64,000 nt of DNA from Anopheles merus (Eukaryota; Arthropoda; Insecta; Diptera; Culicidae). The notes under the pieces are model-generated. The model ran no database searches, was not told the DNA's origin, and saw only the letters and a program-made list of their open reading frames with translations. A program made the translations under genes and the position numbers. The stretch is taken from assembly GCF_017562075.2 (NCBI RefSeq), contig NC_054083.1, positions 38,423,255-38,487,254 of the forward strand. The letters are read 5' to 3'. This document shows, piece after piece, positions 25,690-39,250 of this stretch. Position 1 is the first letter of the stretch. Every line of letters starts with the position of its first letter.

Positions 25690-28600
25690 CTAGGTTTTGT
25701 GCTGCTTCTTTCTATCTTATCTGAGGCGTAGCAAATCTATTTAACTAATTTGTAACATTTGCAAAAGTTCGTTCGTTTGTTTGTATTTCATTGCTGCTGG
25801 TAGCTGGGTGCCCAGATTGCGGCATGTACCACACACACACTACTGGCTCGTTTCCATCGGACCTCGTTCTCGGGTGCAAGATCATTTTGGTTCAGCCGGT
25901 AACGGTGAACATTACTGTCAGTATTAAATTTCTCCAACCAAAGTAGGGTGGTAGAGGGAGGGGGGGGGGAGAAGCGTTCATTACCGTACCCGGAAGTTTG
26001 GCTAATCGGTACACAGTCAATGAAGGAGCTGGAATTAATATTATGTACTCGTACGGCCAGTCCAAGCAGCACGGTGTTATCGCACGGTATACGAAAGGAT
26101 AAGGGCTGCACAGTGCAAATGCACACATACAGTAGGTAGGTAAAAGACGGTATACATGCATTATAAATTAATCTATGCTTTCACAATGAGCGGTGCTATA
26201 GTGCGGTTTTGGCATTTGCATAAACTGCTGCTCAATCTAAACAAAGACAGCGTCGAAGGGTAGTAAGAAGTAAGCAAGCATTTGTCGATAATGCAGGTTT
26301 ACTGAAACTAGAATATCATCCTGTTTTAATCGAGGACAATTATCCAATTCTTAACAGTATTTGTGTACTCTAGTTAAATGTACAATGTAAAGTTCTGATG
26401 TATAAATATAGAAATGAGTTAGATCAATTGAGATGCTGTGCGTGCAAAATTAGTTTGAGGCCTTAGAGTATTACTAAACCGCTTGGGAATGAAATAATTA
26501 ATTAAGGCAAGGCAAGTAAGTAATATAATGGGTTATTGGTTTTTCCATGGCTGTATTTTCAAAAGAAAAAAAAAGTATTACAGCTTCATCTTTTTACACT
26601 AAGATTTCAATAATGATCTTCATTTATTTGATGAAGTAGTTTGAATTTTGTGTGTTTTATGTGTGTTAATCTAAAAAAAAAAATAAACTAAATTAAACTC
26701 CAATAAATTTGAAATCGATTAGGCAAAATAAAGTACTATCAAACAGTAAACCTCCAATACTGACTCGCTACCTGATGTTATTCCCAACCCCCGACTTCAA
26801 GGAACCACCACAGCGCCTGGATGACCTAAAGTACTGCAACATGATCATCTTCAGAAAGTAGTAGTGACGGTAGTAGCATAAATAGCATACGTACCATGCA
26901 CTAGCCGATTTACGCAAAACTACGGAAAGAATAACAACGAAAAACGAAAAAAAACGACACCCCAAATGACATCAAATCCAGCGACGGGAGCAGCGAAAGA
27001 AAGAAAGTGCGCGCAGGAGCAAATCTCTATCCGCGACGGAAGCGCACTCAATAGCCTTCCTTACTGAGCTGAGCGGAGCGCACATCCACGTCAAATCCGC
27101 ATTCGAGTTGCAGAGTTTCTTCACCGGAATTACCCGGTTTTTGCCCGGCTCGGGGTTTTTTTGCCACTGCAATGCTCTCTCGCCCCCGTTAACTGTGCAT
27201 AGCGTACCGCTGCGTTTCGATAAGAAATCAGATTTGCTGCGAGATTGTGAACGGAATTTATACGAGCGGCAATCTCGATTGTTCTTACGGGCGCACACGG
27301 GCGCACGGGACAACGGCATAACGTCTGCATACGCAAACGGACGTCAGCCGGCAGTGCCAGTCGCGTACTGCGGGTAGCAGGGCAAATATGTTTTATCTAG
27401 CGAGCGCGGCGTGGATCTGCTGCTGCTTCAATTGAGTTAACATTTCGCAGGACCTGCAAAAGGTCGCGGTGGGTAGCGCTACGGGATGCGAAGCTGAGCA
27501 GCGGTACGCTAGTCGAACGATTTCGGACGGAGAATTTATTCCTCTCCGCAGCACTCTGGCACACGAGTGTGGCACGGAATTTCTTGGAAAACTGATTTCT
27601 GGTTACCTTTCGGTCGGTCTGTGCTTGCAGGGGAAGCTGTGCGGATACAATCGTTGAGTAGCGAAACATCGTAACATCATCGTTTTCTTCTGGCTTCTGG
27701 AGATATACCGGTAATACACCGTACCACCGTACCCTTGCCGACACACTAGCGCGTCGACTAGCGCAAACCAACCAGAGCGACTTCCTGCTGCAAATGAATA
27801 TAAATCCGAGTAATCGCACCGTGGAGTAAAATAAACGCGTCAGATTTTGTAATCGTAAATATTCAAGCAGCATTAATGTTCAATTACTTTACTGCGGATT
27901 GCGGAGGAAGGAGGCAACATAAGGGGGAACGCGTACGCTTTCGTACGACAGGGAGTGGGCGATTGTGTCGTGGCACTGGGCGAGGCCTAAGACAATGAGG
28001 CAGCGTGCATACGTACTGGTGCGGGATGTAAGTGCTCGTTACTATTGATGATGTCCGCAGGGCATCGGGCCGAAGAAAGACCGCCTACAAAGGGCTGAGG
28101 CTCCAGCACGGACCAAATCTCCGGTGCGATAATGTTTTATGTGCACACAGGAATCACCCAGCATCCGCCCAGCATGAAGAAGGAAGGGCTGTGAAAGCAA
28201 ATGGTACAAATTATAAGCCAGCACCGGTGAGCATTAAGTTGGGCTAGATTTTCATTACAACTTGCCGATGCCGAAATGGGTGCAATGAACGTGATGTTTC
28301 CAATAACGAATGGTTGAGCAGGAATATTGGGATACGGAGATGAAAATTCCTGTTGGGATAACTGACAGTAATGTTTTACTTTAATAGCTTGTTGGTTAAT
28401 ATATTGATTTTGAAATTAATATCGTGCACACCATCTTAATCGAGACTAGAATTTCTTTTTACAAGGTTCTTCATTCTTTGCTAATTGTGTGTTTTGTGTT
28501 AGTATAAGTTTAACGATTTTATGCCAAATTCTCCTTGCCTAATGGTAGAGAATCACCATTTCCGACGAGTTGGGGTGTTATCGGCGACGAATTAGGCTGT

Positions 28601-29250
28601 TCAACTTGTGGTAGTGCTAGTTTCAATATTTAGTAAAATGACATGTTTTTGTTGGTGTTATAAATGACTACCAAATTAAGAATGTTCAATGTTCCTGGAG
28701 TTGAATTGTTCCTATGGTAATCAGTATCATAAAGCCAATTAAACCAATTACTACTAATATGTTTAATATTACTTGATATGTTGTTTGTTTGTTTGAAACA
28801 CTTTAAACACGTAATAGTGTTTACCAAGAAAGTTTTATTATACAAATGTAAAAATATTGATGACTGAGGCTCAAATCATCGTTCAATATTTTTAATGTAT
28901 AAAACATGTACAAACATACATATTTTGAAACAAATCATACGGATACTTGCAATCTTTGTTTTTCGTATAAAACAAATCTTAACACTTAGTTGCGTAGTTT
29001 TATTGAAAATTTGTTGTGTTGATGATGCGGTTATTTTTGGAAAAAATAAGGCGTGAGAAATGTCACAAGGTATTTTATCAACTGTACTTTCGGAGGAAAA
29101 AAAATACAAAATACGATCCTATCAATAATTGCTCTCTCGCTTCGACGCCATACAAACAAATCCACGCAAAGTACAAATTCTTGCAAACGTTTCACACCTG
29201 AGCTACATCGGCTATTGCTCCCGCTCGTAGCACGGCATCATTTACCGCCG
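25690..29250. other. Spacer with a CpG-containing GC-rich block at 26,960-28,100
   Basis: 26,160-26,950 is AT-rich. 26,960-28,100 is rich in CG dinucleotides and has long open frames on both strands (minus 27,397-27,873; plus 27,108-27,377), none with a recognised domain. Such blocks often carry promoters or first exons in insect genomes; this is inference only. 28,370-29,150 is AT-rich with nothing supported. A G run lies at 25,960-25,969. Confidence 0.35.
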
Positions 29251-30572
29251 GTGTTCTTGTTAACATTTCTGCAAAACCACAATCGTCCTCACTGTGGAAA
29301 ATCCCGACGCCACCTCCGTTCGACTCGAAGGTGTCAAATCTTTGCATACCGCAATCTTTACTGTACAACGATTCAAAAACCGCTCCCCAGACGTGGGCGA
29401 GGCAAAGGTGGATCCCTGGCCTTTTGCATGGACAGAGGACGCTCTACCTATAACAAGAGCATGCAAAAAATAGTTGCCACTCGTAAGGCGATGGAATTTC
29501 CCTTGCTCCTCTTGGAATTGTGGGAACAACAGTGTGTTGGTGAGCTGGTGTCCATTGTGTGAGAATTCTTGGACTTGAGCAAGCTGAGGGAGAGACATTA
29601 CCCGAAGGATATGAATTCTAGCAAAAGGTATTTTATTTTCTAGTAAGTGAAGAGGGGAATGTATCAGTCTCTCGGCGCTGCTGCTGTAGGTATTAACGGA
29701 TCGATTATGCTGGCTGGCTGAGGGTAGTGAAGCATTAATGAACTAAAGGCCCAAGTCTTCACCCGAGCGGCCGTTCTGGGACATAAATGCTCTCGGAAAG
29801 TATGTAGAGAACGTCGGGAGTGTAACAACATAACTAGCACACGTCGTTGGAGGGGTCGGAAAATCTACGGCCAATCTTCCAAGGGCCCCGCTTGGTCAAA
29901 CCAGCGCGTACATTGTACGTGTATGTACAATTGCATATCTACCGCACGTATAAACATCGAGTTTAATCTACCTCCTGAGAACTGCGCGGTTCAAGGTTTT
30001 GTCTTCTTTGTGACGCCGCTCGTCATCTCTCTCGAGCACACGGTGTGTTTCCTTGGCAAATAGCAGTAGCAGCAGCAGCAGCATCTAGCAAGAAAAGGCA
30101 ATTAAGAAGTCTGTCATACCTTTGTACGTTGCGGTCCCGCTGCCTTCACTTCTTGGGTGCTGTCTGGTTATGGTGTGTTTGTTTGCCCAGTCAAGCAAAG
30201 GGTGTGGGAGCTTGCACAAATGCACAAAAGAACCCATTCGGCATCGCTGGTGCTCGTTGGCATCACTCGCCCATGGGCGAGCGGGAGGAAATGAAATGAG
30301 GCATCGCCAGATGGTACACAGGCTACTGGTACTACTGCACTGCAGGGACGAACTTTTCCAGTTAATGAATAATTCAACGAAGTGAAGATCATAATTTAAA
30401 CCCCATTTCTACCTCCTCGATGCCGACACGTGTCCCTTTTGGGTGGAGGGGCCCGTTTGGAAACGGTTGCTGTTCGTGTTCAATTGGTTGGCCTGCCCAA
30501 GGGTGCGCTTAATAAGAACGTATGAATCCAAGTACATCGATGTAATCGAATTTGCCTGGCCGAGAGGGAAAA

Positions 30573-30611
<39 letters not shown>

Positions 30612-32164
30612 TAACGAGACCGCTTGTGGAGAGTTTCGACTTATCTAATATGATAAAACTTTAAACAAATAGCCAAGTATCCTATCACTGGTTGGTCAGC
30701 GTACAGCCTTTTGAACCTGTGCTGTGCAGTTCATTTTACAACTTATAAGGTAAAGCTTATAAGGTCAGGTTGCAGTGCACACTGTGAGCACTATGAACCA
30801 AGGAAGCAAAAACGATTTGCTTAACCTGACTGCTCGGAAAACAGGGCTGCTTTTTACAACATAACGGGCCGGCACAGGAGCAAATGGTATCGGAAACTGA
30901 TTCAGCCAACAGAAACCGGTTGGCTGTAGAACGATTGATTAGATTTCAGAATAAAATGTGCCCATCTCGGGACCATCATGGGAATGGGTGGAATGATGTT
31001 TGATTGAATTTTATGAGCTCCATTAAGGATGGAATCGGTTACGACTGCACAACGACTGCATCATCTTCGAAAACCAATCGAAAAAGGATATAACACATTA
31101 GTAAAACTATTAGTTTCCTTCCTGGACTGGTCTGCGAAACCAGCTTGCAGCTTTGCATAGAAGGGAGCTTTCGATTTGCTGTTGGGTTTTAGAAGGTAGG
31201 TAGCTTTGGGTAGATAGATAGATTTAGGTTAGAAATATTTTTAGACAAACAGACTTTTCCAATTAAGGTAAATGAAGTAAATTCCTGCGCTGTCTATCCT
31301 AGGAAGTTTAAGCGCTCTAGTGCCTAAACTATTTGGAATGTAATAATATTGAATGGTTAGTTCTTGACATGTAGTGCGTTTTGAAGAAATGTTGAAATTT
31401 TGATTTAATTATGTCTCATTCTGGATTGCTTCTGCTTAGCTGCTTGTTTTATATACAGCAATAGTTTATTTAACGAAATCAATGGAACTAGCAAGAATTT
31501 GTTCTATATATTGTGAAATTAAATGCCATAAGAGAGTTTAACCAAAGTACCGAAATAAATCAAACATTTTTCTCGCTATTTTACGCCAACTACATAACAA
31601 ATATGCTTGATGTGCCGGCGTAACTGAAAGAATAACTTCATTAAAACATATTACATCTACCTATAATACTGCACTTTTATGCACACTTCATTTGCGTCCA
31701 TTCGCACACAAAAAAATAATCATCCAATATTTGCCCGTCTTATCGGTGTACTTGATTTCAATCAAACAGCTCTTGCGTGGTGCCCTTGCGCGAAACACAA
31801 CACAAGTGCAGCGGCTCCACACACAGTACCACCCGATGGACAAGACTATTCAAACACTACACTCATTATTGGCTCATCAATACCACCGGAATGATGTTGG
31901 TTTAGGACACTCGGCGTAAAAGTGATTCGCCGGCGCGGGATAAAGAAAATGGGAAGGGAAAAACCGTGGGAGTAAAATGTTTCCTCCATTTTCGCCTAGC
32001 CTCCACTTCGTGTGAATCAGATCGGTTGGAATAATTCGACTTGTTCGTCCCTGCCATCAGCTAGCTAGCACCCACGGGCGGATTCCAGCTTGTGGGCGAA
32101 GGTACTCGACAGTGCCCAGCCATCTCAGGCACCTAGCTGTTGCGTTGCCCGGAACGCGCCTGTG
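29251..32164. other. Spacer; no supported gene
   Basis: 29,260-29,600 is open in three frames on both strands. One plus-strand frame is protein-like but carries an internal TAG, and none is assignable. CAG repeats lie near 30,064-30,085. A direct repeat CTTATAAGGT occurs twice at 30,742-30,766. 31,200-31,680 is AT-rich. Confidence 0.4.
30573..30605. repeat. (GA)n microsatellite
   Basis: An almost pure GA tract of about 33 bases. GA tracts of this kind are binding sites for GAGA factor in flies, but no adjacent gene start is seen here. Confidence 0.9.
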
Positions 32165-32325
32165 GGTTGCGGTTTACGAGCCAGTTAAGAGTGGGCAAAT
32201 GGGCACTACATCCCACTAGCCGATCGGGCCCCGGATAGATTGACGTGCTCGGCCGGGGCCTGTCGGATTTTACGAGCCAGTGGGCTCGCACTGACCTGAC
32301 CGAGATTTTATCGAGTCAGTGTCGG
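32165..32325. promoter_or_regulatory. Cluster of three TTTAYSGAG-type motifs with local hairpins
   Basis: GGTTTACGAGCCAGTT (32171), ATTTTACGAGCCAGTG (32267) and ATTTTATCGAGTCAGTG (32305) are three copies of one motif in the same orientation. The second copy is part of a perfect 6-bp stem, CGAGCC-AGTG-GGCTCG. A second stem pairs GGCCCCGG (about 32,227) with CCGGGGCC (about 32,252). TTTAC/TTTAT cores resemble sites of posterior Hox and Caudal proteins (established for flies), but this match is short. A structured-RNA origin is the alternative. Confidence 0.3.
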
Positions 32326-35300
32326 AATATATCGTTAATTAAAAGCCTGACTAGCGACGGCCTATCGGTTAGCGATGCGTTGGGTTTAGTGTGGCGTAGG
32401 CGTGATGAACCTTGTGAGCACTAGAAGGGAACACAGAGCGGAACAGTTTTAGTATGGTGTGGTAATAGTAGCACCAACAGCAGCAGAAGTGGTTTTGTAT
32501 GCAGTTTGATGATAGTTGATATACCATGTTGCTGTGTGTTCGAGATTGCGGGACAGTCTTTATCCTGTTTCGCACATACTCTCTCTATTAATGATTTTTT
32601 TTTCTCTCGATGCTGTTTGTTCAGAATTTCACTTCTGACAGAACATATCATTTGTCTCAAAGCGAGCTTATCTTTGCACCACCATTATAAATACTAATGT
32701 GGCCGCCCTTTCAATGCTTCACTCGCTTTGTTTGTGACTGCTGACACACAACTGATGTAGTAGAGCAAGCAGAACTAGCAGACAAAAAAAATGGAATGTT
32801 TTCCCTCGCTAGTGCTTGCGTTTGACTCAACGGCAGCCCTCTATCGTGTTCTCGAACGGCCTGCCCCTTTGGGAGGGATCGCAAACAATGCCCCCAGAGA
32901 ACCTGTGAGAAAAGTGATCTTGACTTCAGCACAAAACCACATCGACTCACCATTCGTCTCACCAAAGAACGTCGAAGGAACGGCACGACCCCACGTCGTG
33001 TCATCTCCGTTGTCAGTCGTATCTGTTTTGGGGAGGGTTTTTGTGAATATCTATAAGCAGCAACAACAACATGGAAAAAAATAAGAAGAAGAAAAAATTG
33101 ACTCCTAAACAACAAAAAGGAAAGAACACCAGCACCAAAAGGTTGAGTAGAGCTGGTGGTTGCGTTCTAGATGTGTCGCTTTGCAGGGGAGGAAAAACGG
33201 GCCTCGTTCAAGCTGACAATAAGCAGTGATTTTGTTCCGTGTTTTCTATCGGGCAGGCAACAGAAGAAAAAAACTTATCCCCAACATCTTCCTACAACAC
33301 CCACCGGCACACGGGTGCTTTAGGTGACATTAGCTGGTGGGGTGGTGAAGCTTCTAGCCGTGCAAGAAAAGTTGACTCTCGCACACGTTCCGTACGCGTG
33401 TGGGTGTGGGATTTGAAAGAATGAATGGACCCATCCCTCGTCTGGAGCTCGTTAATAAGCTTCCTTGCCATCGTCCTTGGGTCTGCTATCGAGCTTCAAA
33501 AACATACGTACACACACAGCAACACACAGGCAGCGCAATGATGTGCTGCGGTTGACTCAAGTGTGGTCCTACCCGGGGGCCGGCGGAGTTCCGGTGGTGC
33601 AGTAGATAAACACTACTACGGTACATTTCCCGCTCTCTGCTCCAGCTGGCCTGGTTGGAGTCGAAGTCGCCGCCTCGGGGTCACATTATCCGTACCATCG
33701 CACCCCAGCGCCCATTGGTGCGGCGCAGACCCATTGAGAAATGAATGCTTATCTTACTTCTCCACCGACAGAGCAGACAGTAGAGACAGCGCGTTGCGAA
33801 ACGTCGGAACGACAAGCATCATTGGGCTGCACGTTTTCTGTGTATGAGTGTGTGGGGGTTTTGTCCTTCCTCTTGGTGCCGAGTGACATTGGTGTGGACA
33901 CGGTGGAAGCGCCAATGTGCCGGCACACTAGCAGGGGCTTATCCGAGTGCAGCAGAGTGCTTGGGGCTCGCGCGCGCGCGATCGCTGGCAACACTGTCCT
34001 GGGAGTGCTTATTTTTCTATTATACACTTACATTATGAGCAACATGTACCATTGAAAGACAACTTTTGCTTCATTTCTTCCCCCGGTTTACCCGGCGTTC
34101 GTTCATCGTCCTTCCATGGACACGATTCAATTCCGGATGCGGATCCAATGCAATAATATCGTCTGCCGAGACGACTGGACTTGTTTGGAGACTTGCCGTT
34201 TCCCTTCTTTTCCGAGAGCTGGCAGCAAGAATCTGGATGTTCCAAGAAAATACTGAATTCGTTCTCCCTTACCACTTCTCCTGCAATAGTGTGTGTGTGT
34301 GTCCATGAACGAGAAGGAAAAAAGGCAGCCTGGAGTATTGGGGTATTTCCTACCGCAATGGACAGTTTTTTCCCCTCTCTTTCTAGCCGGACACTACCGA
34401 TCACAGCCGTACGATTGAGTAGAAGCGAGAAAATGTGCCCGAGGTGAATTGGAAATGCTTCAAGTGTTCCGAAACGCTAGTGCCTGGCTGCAACACTGCC
34501 ACGTGTACGCCGATGCACCCGACCGATGCTGGATGTATTTATCCAGCGGATCAAGCTGTTCGGTCGCGGCACATGGGGGACAGGAAAACGGTGAAAGGAA
34601 AACAAAAAGAACGGGCAGCATGCGATATGATTGGAAGTCCCTTTCTACTGTGCGGGTTCTCGATTGCTTTGCCTGTCCTCCTGCCCGGAAGGGAAAGTGG
34701 CTAGCGTTAAGGGTGTCCGATGGTCAACGATGCTTCTCCAATCCATTCACAGCCTTGAGGGTAAATCAAAGAAAAACATTACCCTTTTACTCCAGCAATC
34801 CCTCGCTCGCTGCTCGGTGGGTCGAGCGAAGCGGGTGTTGCTCCCGTAGTTTGCCGAGCAGTTACTTGGCCGTGGTCTAATCAGGAGTGGGATAGGATAG
34901 CGCAGGAAAGGAATAAAAAAAAACAAAACAGGGAAGAGATAAGTGTATCTTTTCAAACTGATTGTTATTTTAGCAGCCACAGAGATGGAACGAAAGCATC
35001 CAATGGTGCTGCTTGTGTGTTTGTACGGGGATGGTGCGCATACAAGCATGAAATTTGATTTTAATTTATTGGTTCTCTGCAACTCGATTACTGGTTTTAG
35101 TTTGGGGCTGATGGGTTTGCCTTAGGGTGCATGGCTTCACAATATGTTTATCCAAAGAGCTTCGAAGTTCAGTGTACTGAAAGTCACTGAATGTTGCTGT
35201 TATATTTTTATGTTTAGAGCATTTCTTTTTGTGGTAGAATATATAAATTTTACATAACTCTATACACTAGCTTTAATATACTGTTTAATATTTAAATATT

Positions 35301-37580
35301 CTTTACCAATAATACTGATATATAATGATATATAAAGCAACTATCGTAGTTCATCTAGGAGTTCCAAAAGCTACTAATGAACTTGACTATATATAACTCT
35401 TCCGAGTTACTCATAGGTTTATAATTAGTCCTGCACATGGAATGTTCGATTCATTGAAGGTAAAATAGTGGTTTCGATCCTATGTAGTGACTGAATTTTC
35501 GTAATTGTAGTAAACAACTTAGGTTATTTGTTATTGTTTTTTCTTATCTGTTTGACTTTTTAACTCTTTTTTATCTGTTACATCATATTTGACAACTGAG
35601 TTATGTTTTTAAGAGCATCCAGCCATTCTGACATTGGAGTTACATTATTTACATTAAATAATAGTTTAGAGTTACAGTTTCTGGTAATTCTTAGGTCTAG
35701 TTAACAATTTTGAGTTTTAGAAGAAGAAACTGGTTGATTAATGCTTTTGAAAAAAGCATTATTTTCTGAAACCTACAAATGAACAATACACTTTCCTATT
35801 TATTTTTTGTGTCAAAGCTTTTTATTTTTCGTACAGAAATTTCAGTAACATTCTTAGAAGGCTTACATTGGCAATTCAAAAATAGTTCACCAGTAATCAA
35901 AATCTCTCCTGGGACTATTTATGGGATTTATGGGTAATTCATAATATCTGGCTTTACCAACCTGCCTACTTATAACTTTTGCTTAATACTTTGTTGTATT
36001 CCCACGTAATTGGAAAGTCAATATTTGCCTTGCCTTAGAAAGGTTAGAGCACTAGCTGGGGAAAGTAACAGCTGAAACCTTTAGCCCACGTTGACAAATG
36101 GAGCATGTTTGTTGAATTTCTTTTTCAGAAAAAAAAACGCTTCAACGTTTAACCTTTACAAACAGTCATCTGGTTAAGTTGAAATCCTACTTGCAGTTTG
36201 AAAATCACATCGATGTAATTATTCGGTCGGGAATAATATTTTACCCTTGTTTTAGGACAGTCTTGAGTTCTTGAAGATGACAATTTGTTACTCAAATATC
36301 CAGCATGCTGACCATCAACATTCGTTTGGGATTCGAGTTCGTAGTTAGTTCACATAGTTGCTATAGAAGACGGTTGTGAAATGGCATTACAATGTGTTAC
36401 CTTGTTTTTCATCACTAAGGTAACATCTGAACGAGTGCTCTCATGCTCTTGTACATTGTGCAAGAGCAATCATTGTTGTTTATGTCCAATTTTGCACATA
36501 TCAGATGTGCCTGATGCAAACGGGATCCATGGAATTCGTAGAATCATTTTATACAGTGAAGCGTTTGGTTCAGCTGCACAAACATTCAGCCGACCGCAAT
36601 AGAATCAAGTGAAATTAAATCCGGTACACTAGAACACACTTTGCTTCTCCGAATAACAATCCGTGTGTGATTGAGAATGAATATTTTATACCATTTTTGA
36701 AGCTCCATCTTCAAAGAAAAGCCCCTTGATTCGACGCCAACACACTGCACGACAATTGTAATACCATTAAGCTACGTGTCTGCTAGGACAGCAAACAGTG
36801 GTTCTGCTCTCCCTACAAACAAGAAACCACCTCTATCGGTGGTGGTTACTGCATTTTATTATCCTTACAACAGCAAAAAAAAAAAGAAAAGGAGGAGTAA
36901 ACAACTCCCAGTCCATTCGTTCACGATTCCTTTTTCGTCCATCCAACGATATCATGTTTGCACTGGTAGTCGCTCAAAATTCTTACCAAATTGAATCTGC
37001 TTCACCGTGCCCCATCGTGTTGCTTACACTTACACACACTGTTTTGTTCAGCATTGCTGCAGCATCAAAGAACGACATTGACATTGGTGCGAAAGTAAGC
37101 GAACTGTGCGATGCACACCGACCTTGCCAGTAGCGACTTTCGGGCACAACTGCATTGCACCGAGATTTTTGCGTTAGTCCTGCGTCCTGGCTCCGAGCGT
37201 AGGCAAGCGTCAAGATCCAATAATACTCGCCCGGGGATGCTGCTGCAGACGTGATGTCTGGTGGTGACCGTGGTGAACTAGCATGAAGTACTCCCGAACG
37301 GTCCGCGCCACATCCGGTACCATAGCGGGTTGAAGCGTAACCACCGTTCGAAAAGACGCAAGACTTCGTCTTGTTGTTGGTGCTTCACTATTTTCTGTGG
37401 TTAGCATCCTTTACAGGACATTCTTTCGCAAACAAGCGTTTCCCGCGGGAGACAAAGACTTTCCCTTTGGTGCGGTGTTGCGTTCTCCCCGTGGGGAGAG
37501 CTTTTGTTGTCTGTTTTGCTCTCAATCTCGCTGATCCAATAGCGTTCGCTTTGGTGGTGGTGGTTGTGATTGTTGAAAAA
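32326..37580. other. Spacer; GC-richer 32.7-34.9 kb, AT-rich 35.1-36.7 kb
   Basis: 32,700-34,880 has overlapping ORFs on both strands (up to 143 codons) without recognisable domains. An alternating CGCGCGCG stretch that could adopt Z-DNA lies near 33,970. 35,100-36,350 is AT-rich and essentially empty. 36,380-37,370 contains short unassignable ORFs. Confidence 0.4.
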
Positions 37581-37823
37581 ATGCGATGCTCCAAAATGGA
37601 AGCAAAAGCTGCGGTAACATACTTGCTTATCTTGTTTGTAGCGTCCCTTTTCGGTTACACCACATCGGAACCATACACTGCTGTACGCTGCTTTGGTACA
37701 GTTTCACTCCACCGCGGTGTCATCTTGGAAAAACTCCTTCTCCCCAGAGTGACTAAAGCGCTGGTCGTTACTTTCATTCCGGTTTCTTCGAACCGGCTGA
37801 GGCCCTTCCCAGCAAATAAATAG
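37581..37823 (+). CDS. Candidate secreted small protein or first exon, 80 residues
   Basis: ATG at 37581 follows GTTGAAAAAATG, and a second in-frame ATG at 37596 has the context CCAAAATGG, favourable in insects. Residues 1-30 have the shape of a signal peptide: a basic start (MRCSKMEAK), a hydrophobic core (AVTYLLILFVASLFGY) and a small-polar end (TTSE) where cleavage would be plausible. The remaining about 50 residues are mixed, with one cysteine, and end in FPANK before TAG. The frame is also open upstream to 37371, which argues against a fixed start. It could be a first exon that splices within the frame, or chance. No family recognised. Confidence 0.22.
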   Translation: MRCSKMEAKAAVTYLLILFVASLFGYTTSEPYTAVRCFGTVSLHRGVILEKLLLPRVTKALVVTFIPVSSNRLRPFPANK

Positions 37824-39043
37824 CATTCCGTGTAGTGTGTGGAAGGTAAAGTTTGCGGAAACTTGCGGCCCAAACTTGTGCTTCTTTTTTCGCACTCCTG
37901 CTCCTGCTGATATGGGTAAGCCTCCTCGCCACAGGAGGTAAGCTTCTTTTCCCGCCCCAATGATGCCATTTTCATTTCATTTATTCAACATCCCATCCAC
38001 CCGCACCGTTCGGTGTGCTGCGGTGTGCGCTCAAAAGCGAAAAGCGCTGTCTGCTGCCATGTAAAATCGTGCCACCCTCAAACCCTCCGCCGTTCGCGCC
38101 TGGAGTATGGATGGAAGCTCCAGGAACGATGTCAACATGCCGTCTGCTTTCCAACGCGCGTAATGGTGTTGCATCAACCTTACGGGCTACTTTTCCTGCA
38201 TTGATGCGATTGCTAATGGAGCAGCCCGCATGCCCCTTCGTGCCGCGTCTCGGCAAGCCTTACACGTGCTAATTGTTTAATTTTCATCGCACGCAAAGTT
38301 TGTGCGCAAAGTGCATGCCTGGTTGGCTTGTGTGAATGGTGAAGCCACTTAGGAATTTGTAAATCATTTCCGATGGGAAGAAATTATGGAAAACAGTTTG
38401 ATTAGGAAAATGTAGTCATAAAGCATTCATGTGGAGTTTTTTTAAGCATAGTAACGCTAGTTTGGTTCATATAAATGATCGTAGGAGCTTGCCATAAGGT
38501 CTGACCGATTGTTGTGAATAATAGAAAATGAACGCAGGAATGTTGGAAATATTTGGATAAAGGAACATTCAATATTACTCATTAGACCTAATTTAGCAAG
38601 AATTTTACGAGTAAGTGCGCATTTTTCCTGCTCTATATTACTAATGTGAGTACGATTGATTGATATATTTATTCTATATAGTTTTGGTGTTAGCTCATCG
38701 GCAAATGTTTGCTAATCATATAACTCATGCACTTGTGACGTCATCCATTGTCTAACGTATCCTATGAATTGATTACAAATGCGTTTTCAAAAATATTTTG
38801 CTCTCTATTTTTGAGACAATGATGTGAGACACCAATGTGTATATTGTAAATGATTTTATTTCGCATTTACCTTTCTTTTACATTTAATATCACGTTATAA
38901 CTCCATATAGCTCTCTAAAAAACATTCTCGATCACAACGTTAATGTCGAAAATTTTAACATGATTCTACAACACATAAAGACGAGCTTTACATTATTTAT
39001 TTATCAATTTATTTTTTATTTGTTAACAGAAATAAATATTTTT
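37824..39043. other. Spacer; no supported gene
   Basis: 37,850-38,280 is GC-richer with ORFs on both strands and no assignable product. 38,330-39,040 is AT-rich. A strong donor-like word (GAGTAAGTG near 38,610) has no partner acceptor and frame that I can defend. Confidence 0.4.
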
Positions 39044-39122
39044 TATGTATTTATTTATTTATTTGTTCATGTTTTTGCTTATTTATTTATTTATTTATTT
39101 ATTTATGTATATATTTATGTAT

Positions 39123-39169
<47 letters not shown>

Positions 39170-39214
39170 CTAATTTATTTATTTGTTTATTTATTTATTT
39201 ATTTATTTCTATAT

Positions 39215-39245
<31 letters not shown>

Positions 39246-39250
39246 TTTTT
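39044..39250 (+). repeat. (TTTA)n microsatellite with variants
   Basis: Tetranucleotide TTTA/ATTT repeats occupy about 200 bases, with TTTG, TATA and TTTC interruptions. The open frame of Tyr-Leu-Phe-Ile over it is an artefact of the four-base unit. Looser ATTT-rich sequence extends about 50 bases on either side. Confidence 0.93.

Noticed and set aside
27397..27873. 158-codon minus ORF in the CpG-rich block
   Set aside because: Low-information composition rich in Arg and Ser, no recognised domain; both strands open as expected in GC-rich DNA.
29053..29598. 169-codon plus and 112-codon minus ORFs, plus a third protein-like plus frame with an internal TAG
   Set aside because: Three competing frames and no homology; not decidable from sequence, so not called.
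32711..33115. 134-codon minus frame starting with a hydrophobic, signal-like stretch
   Set aside because: The frame starts with a non-ATG codon; the hydrophobic part comes from a T/C-rich stretch, and there is no homology or splice support.
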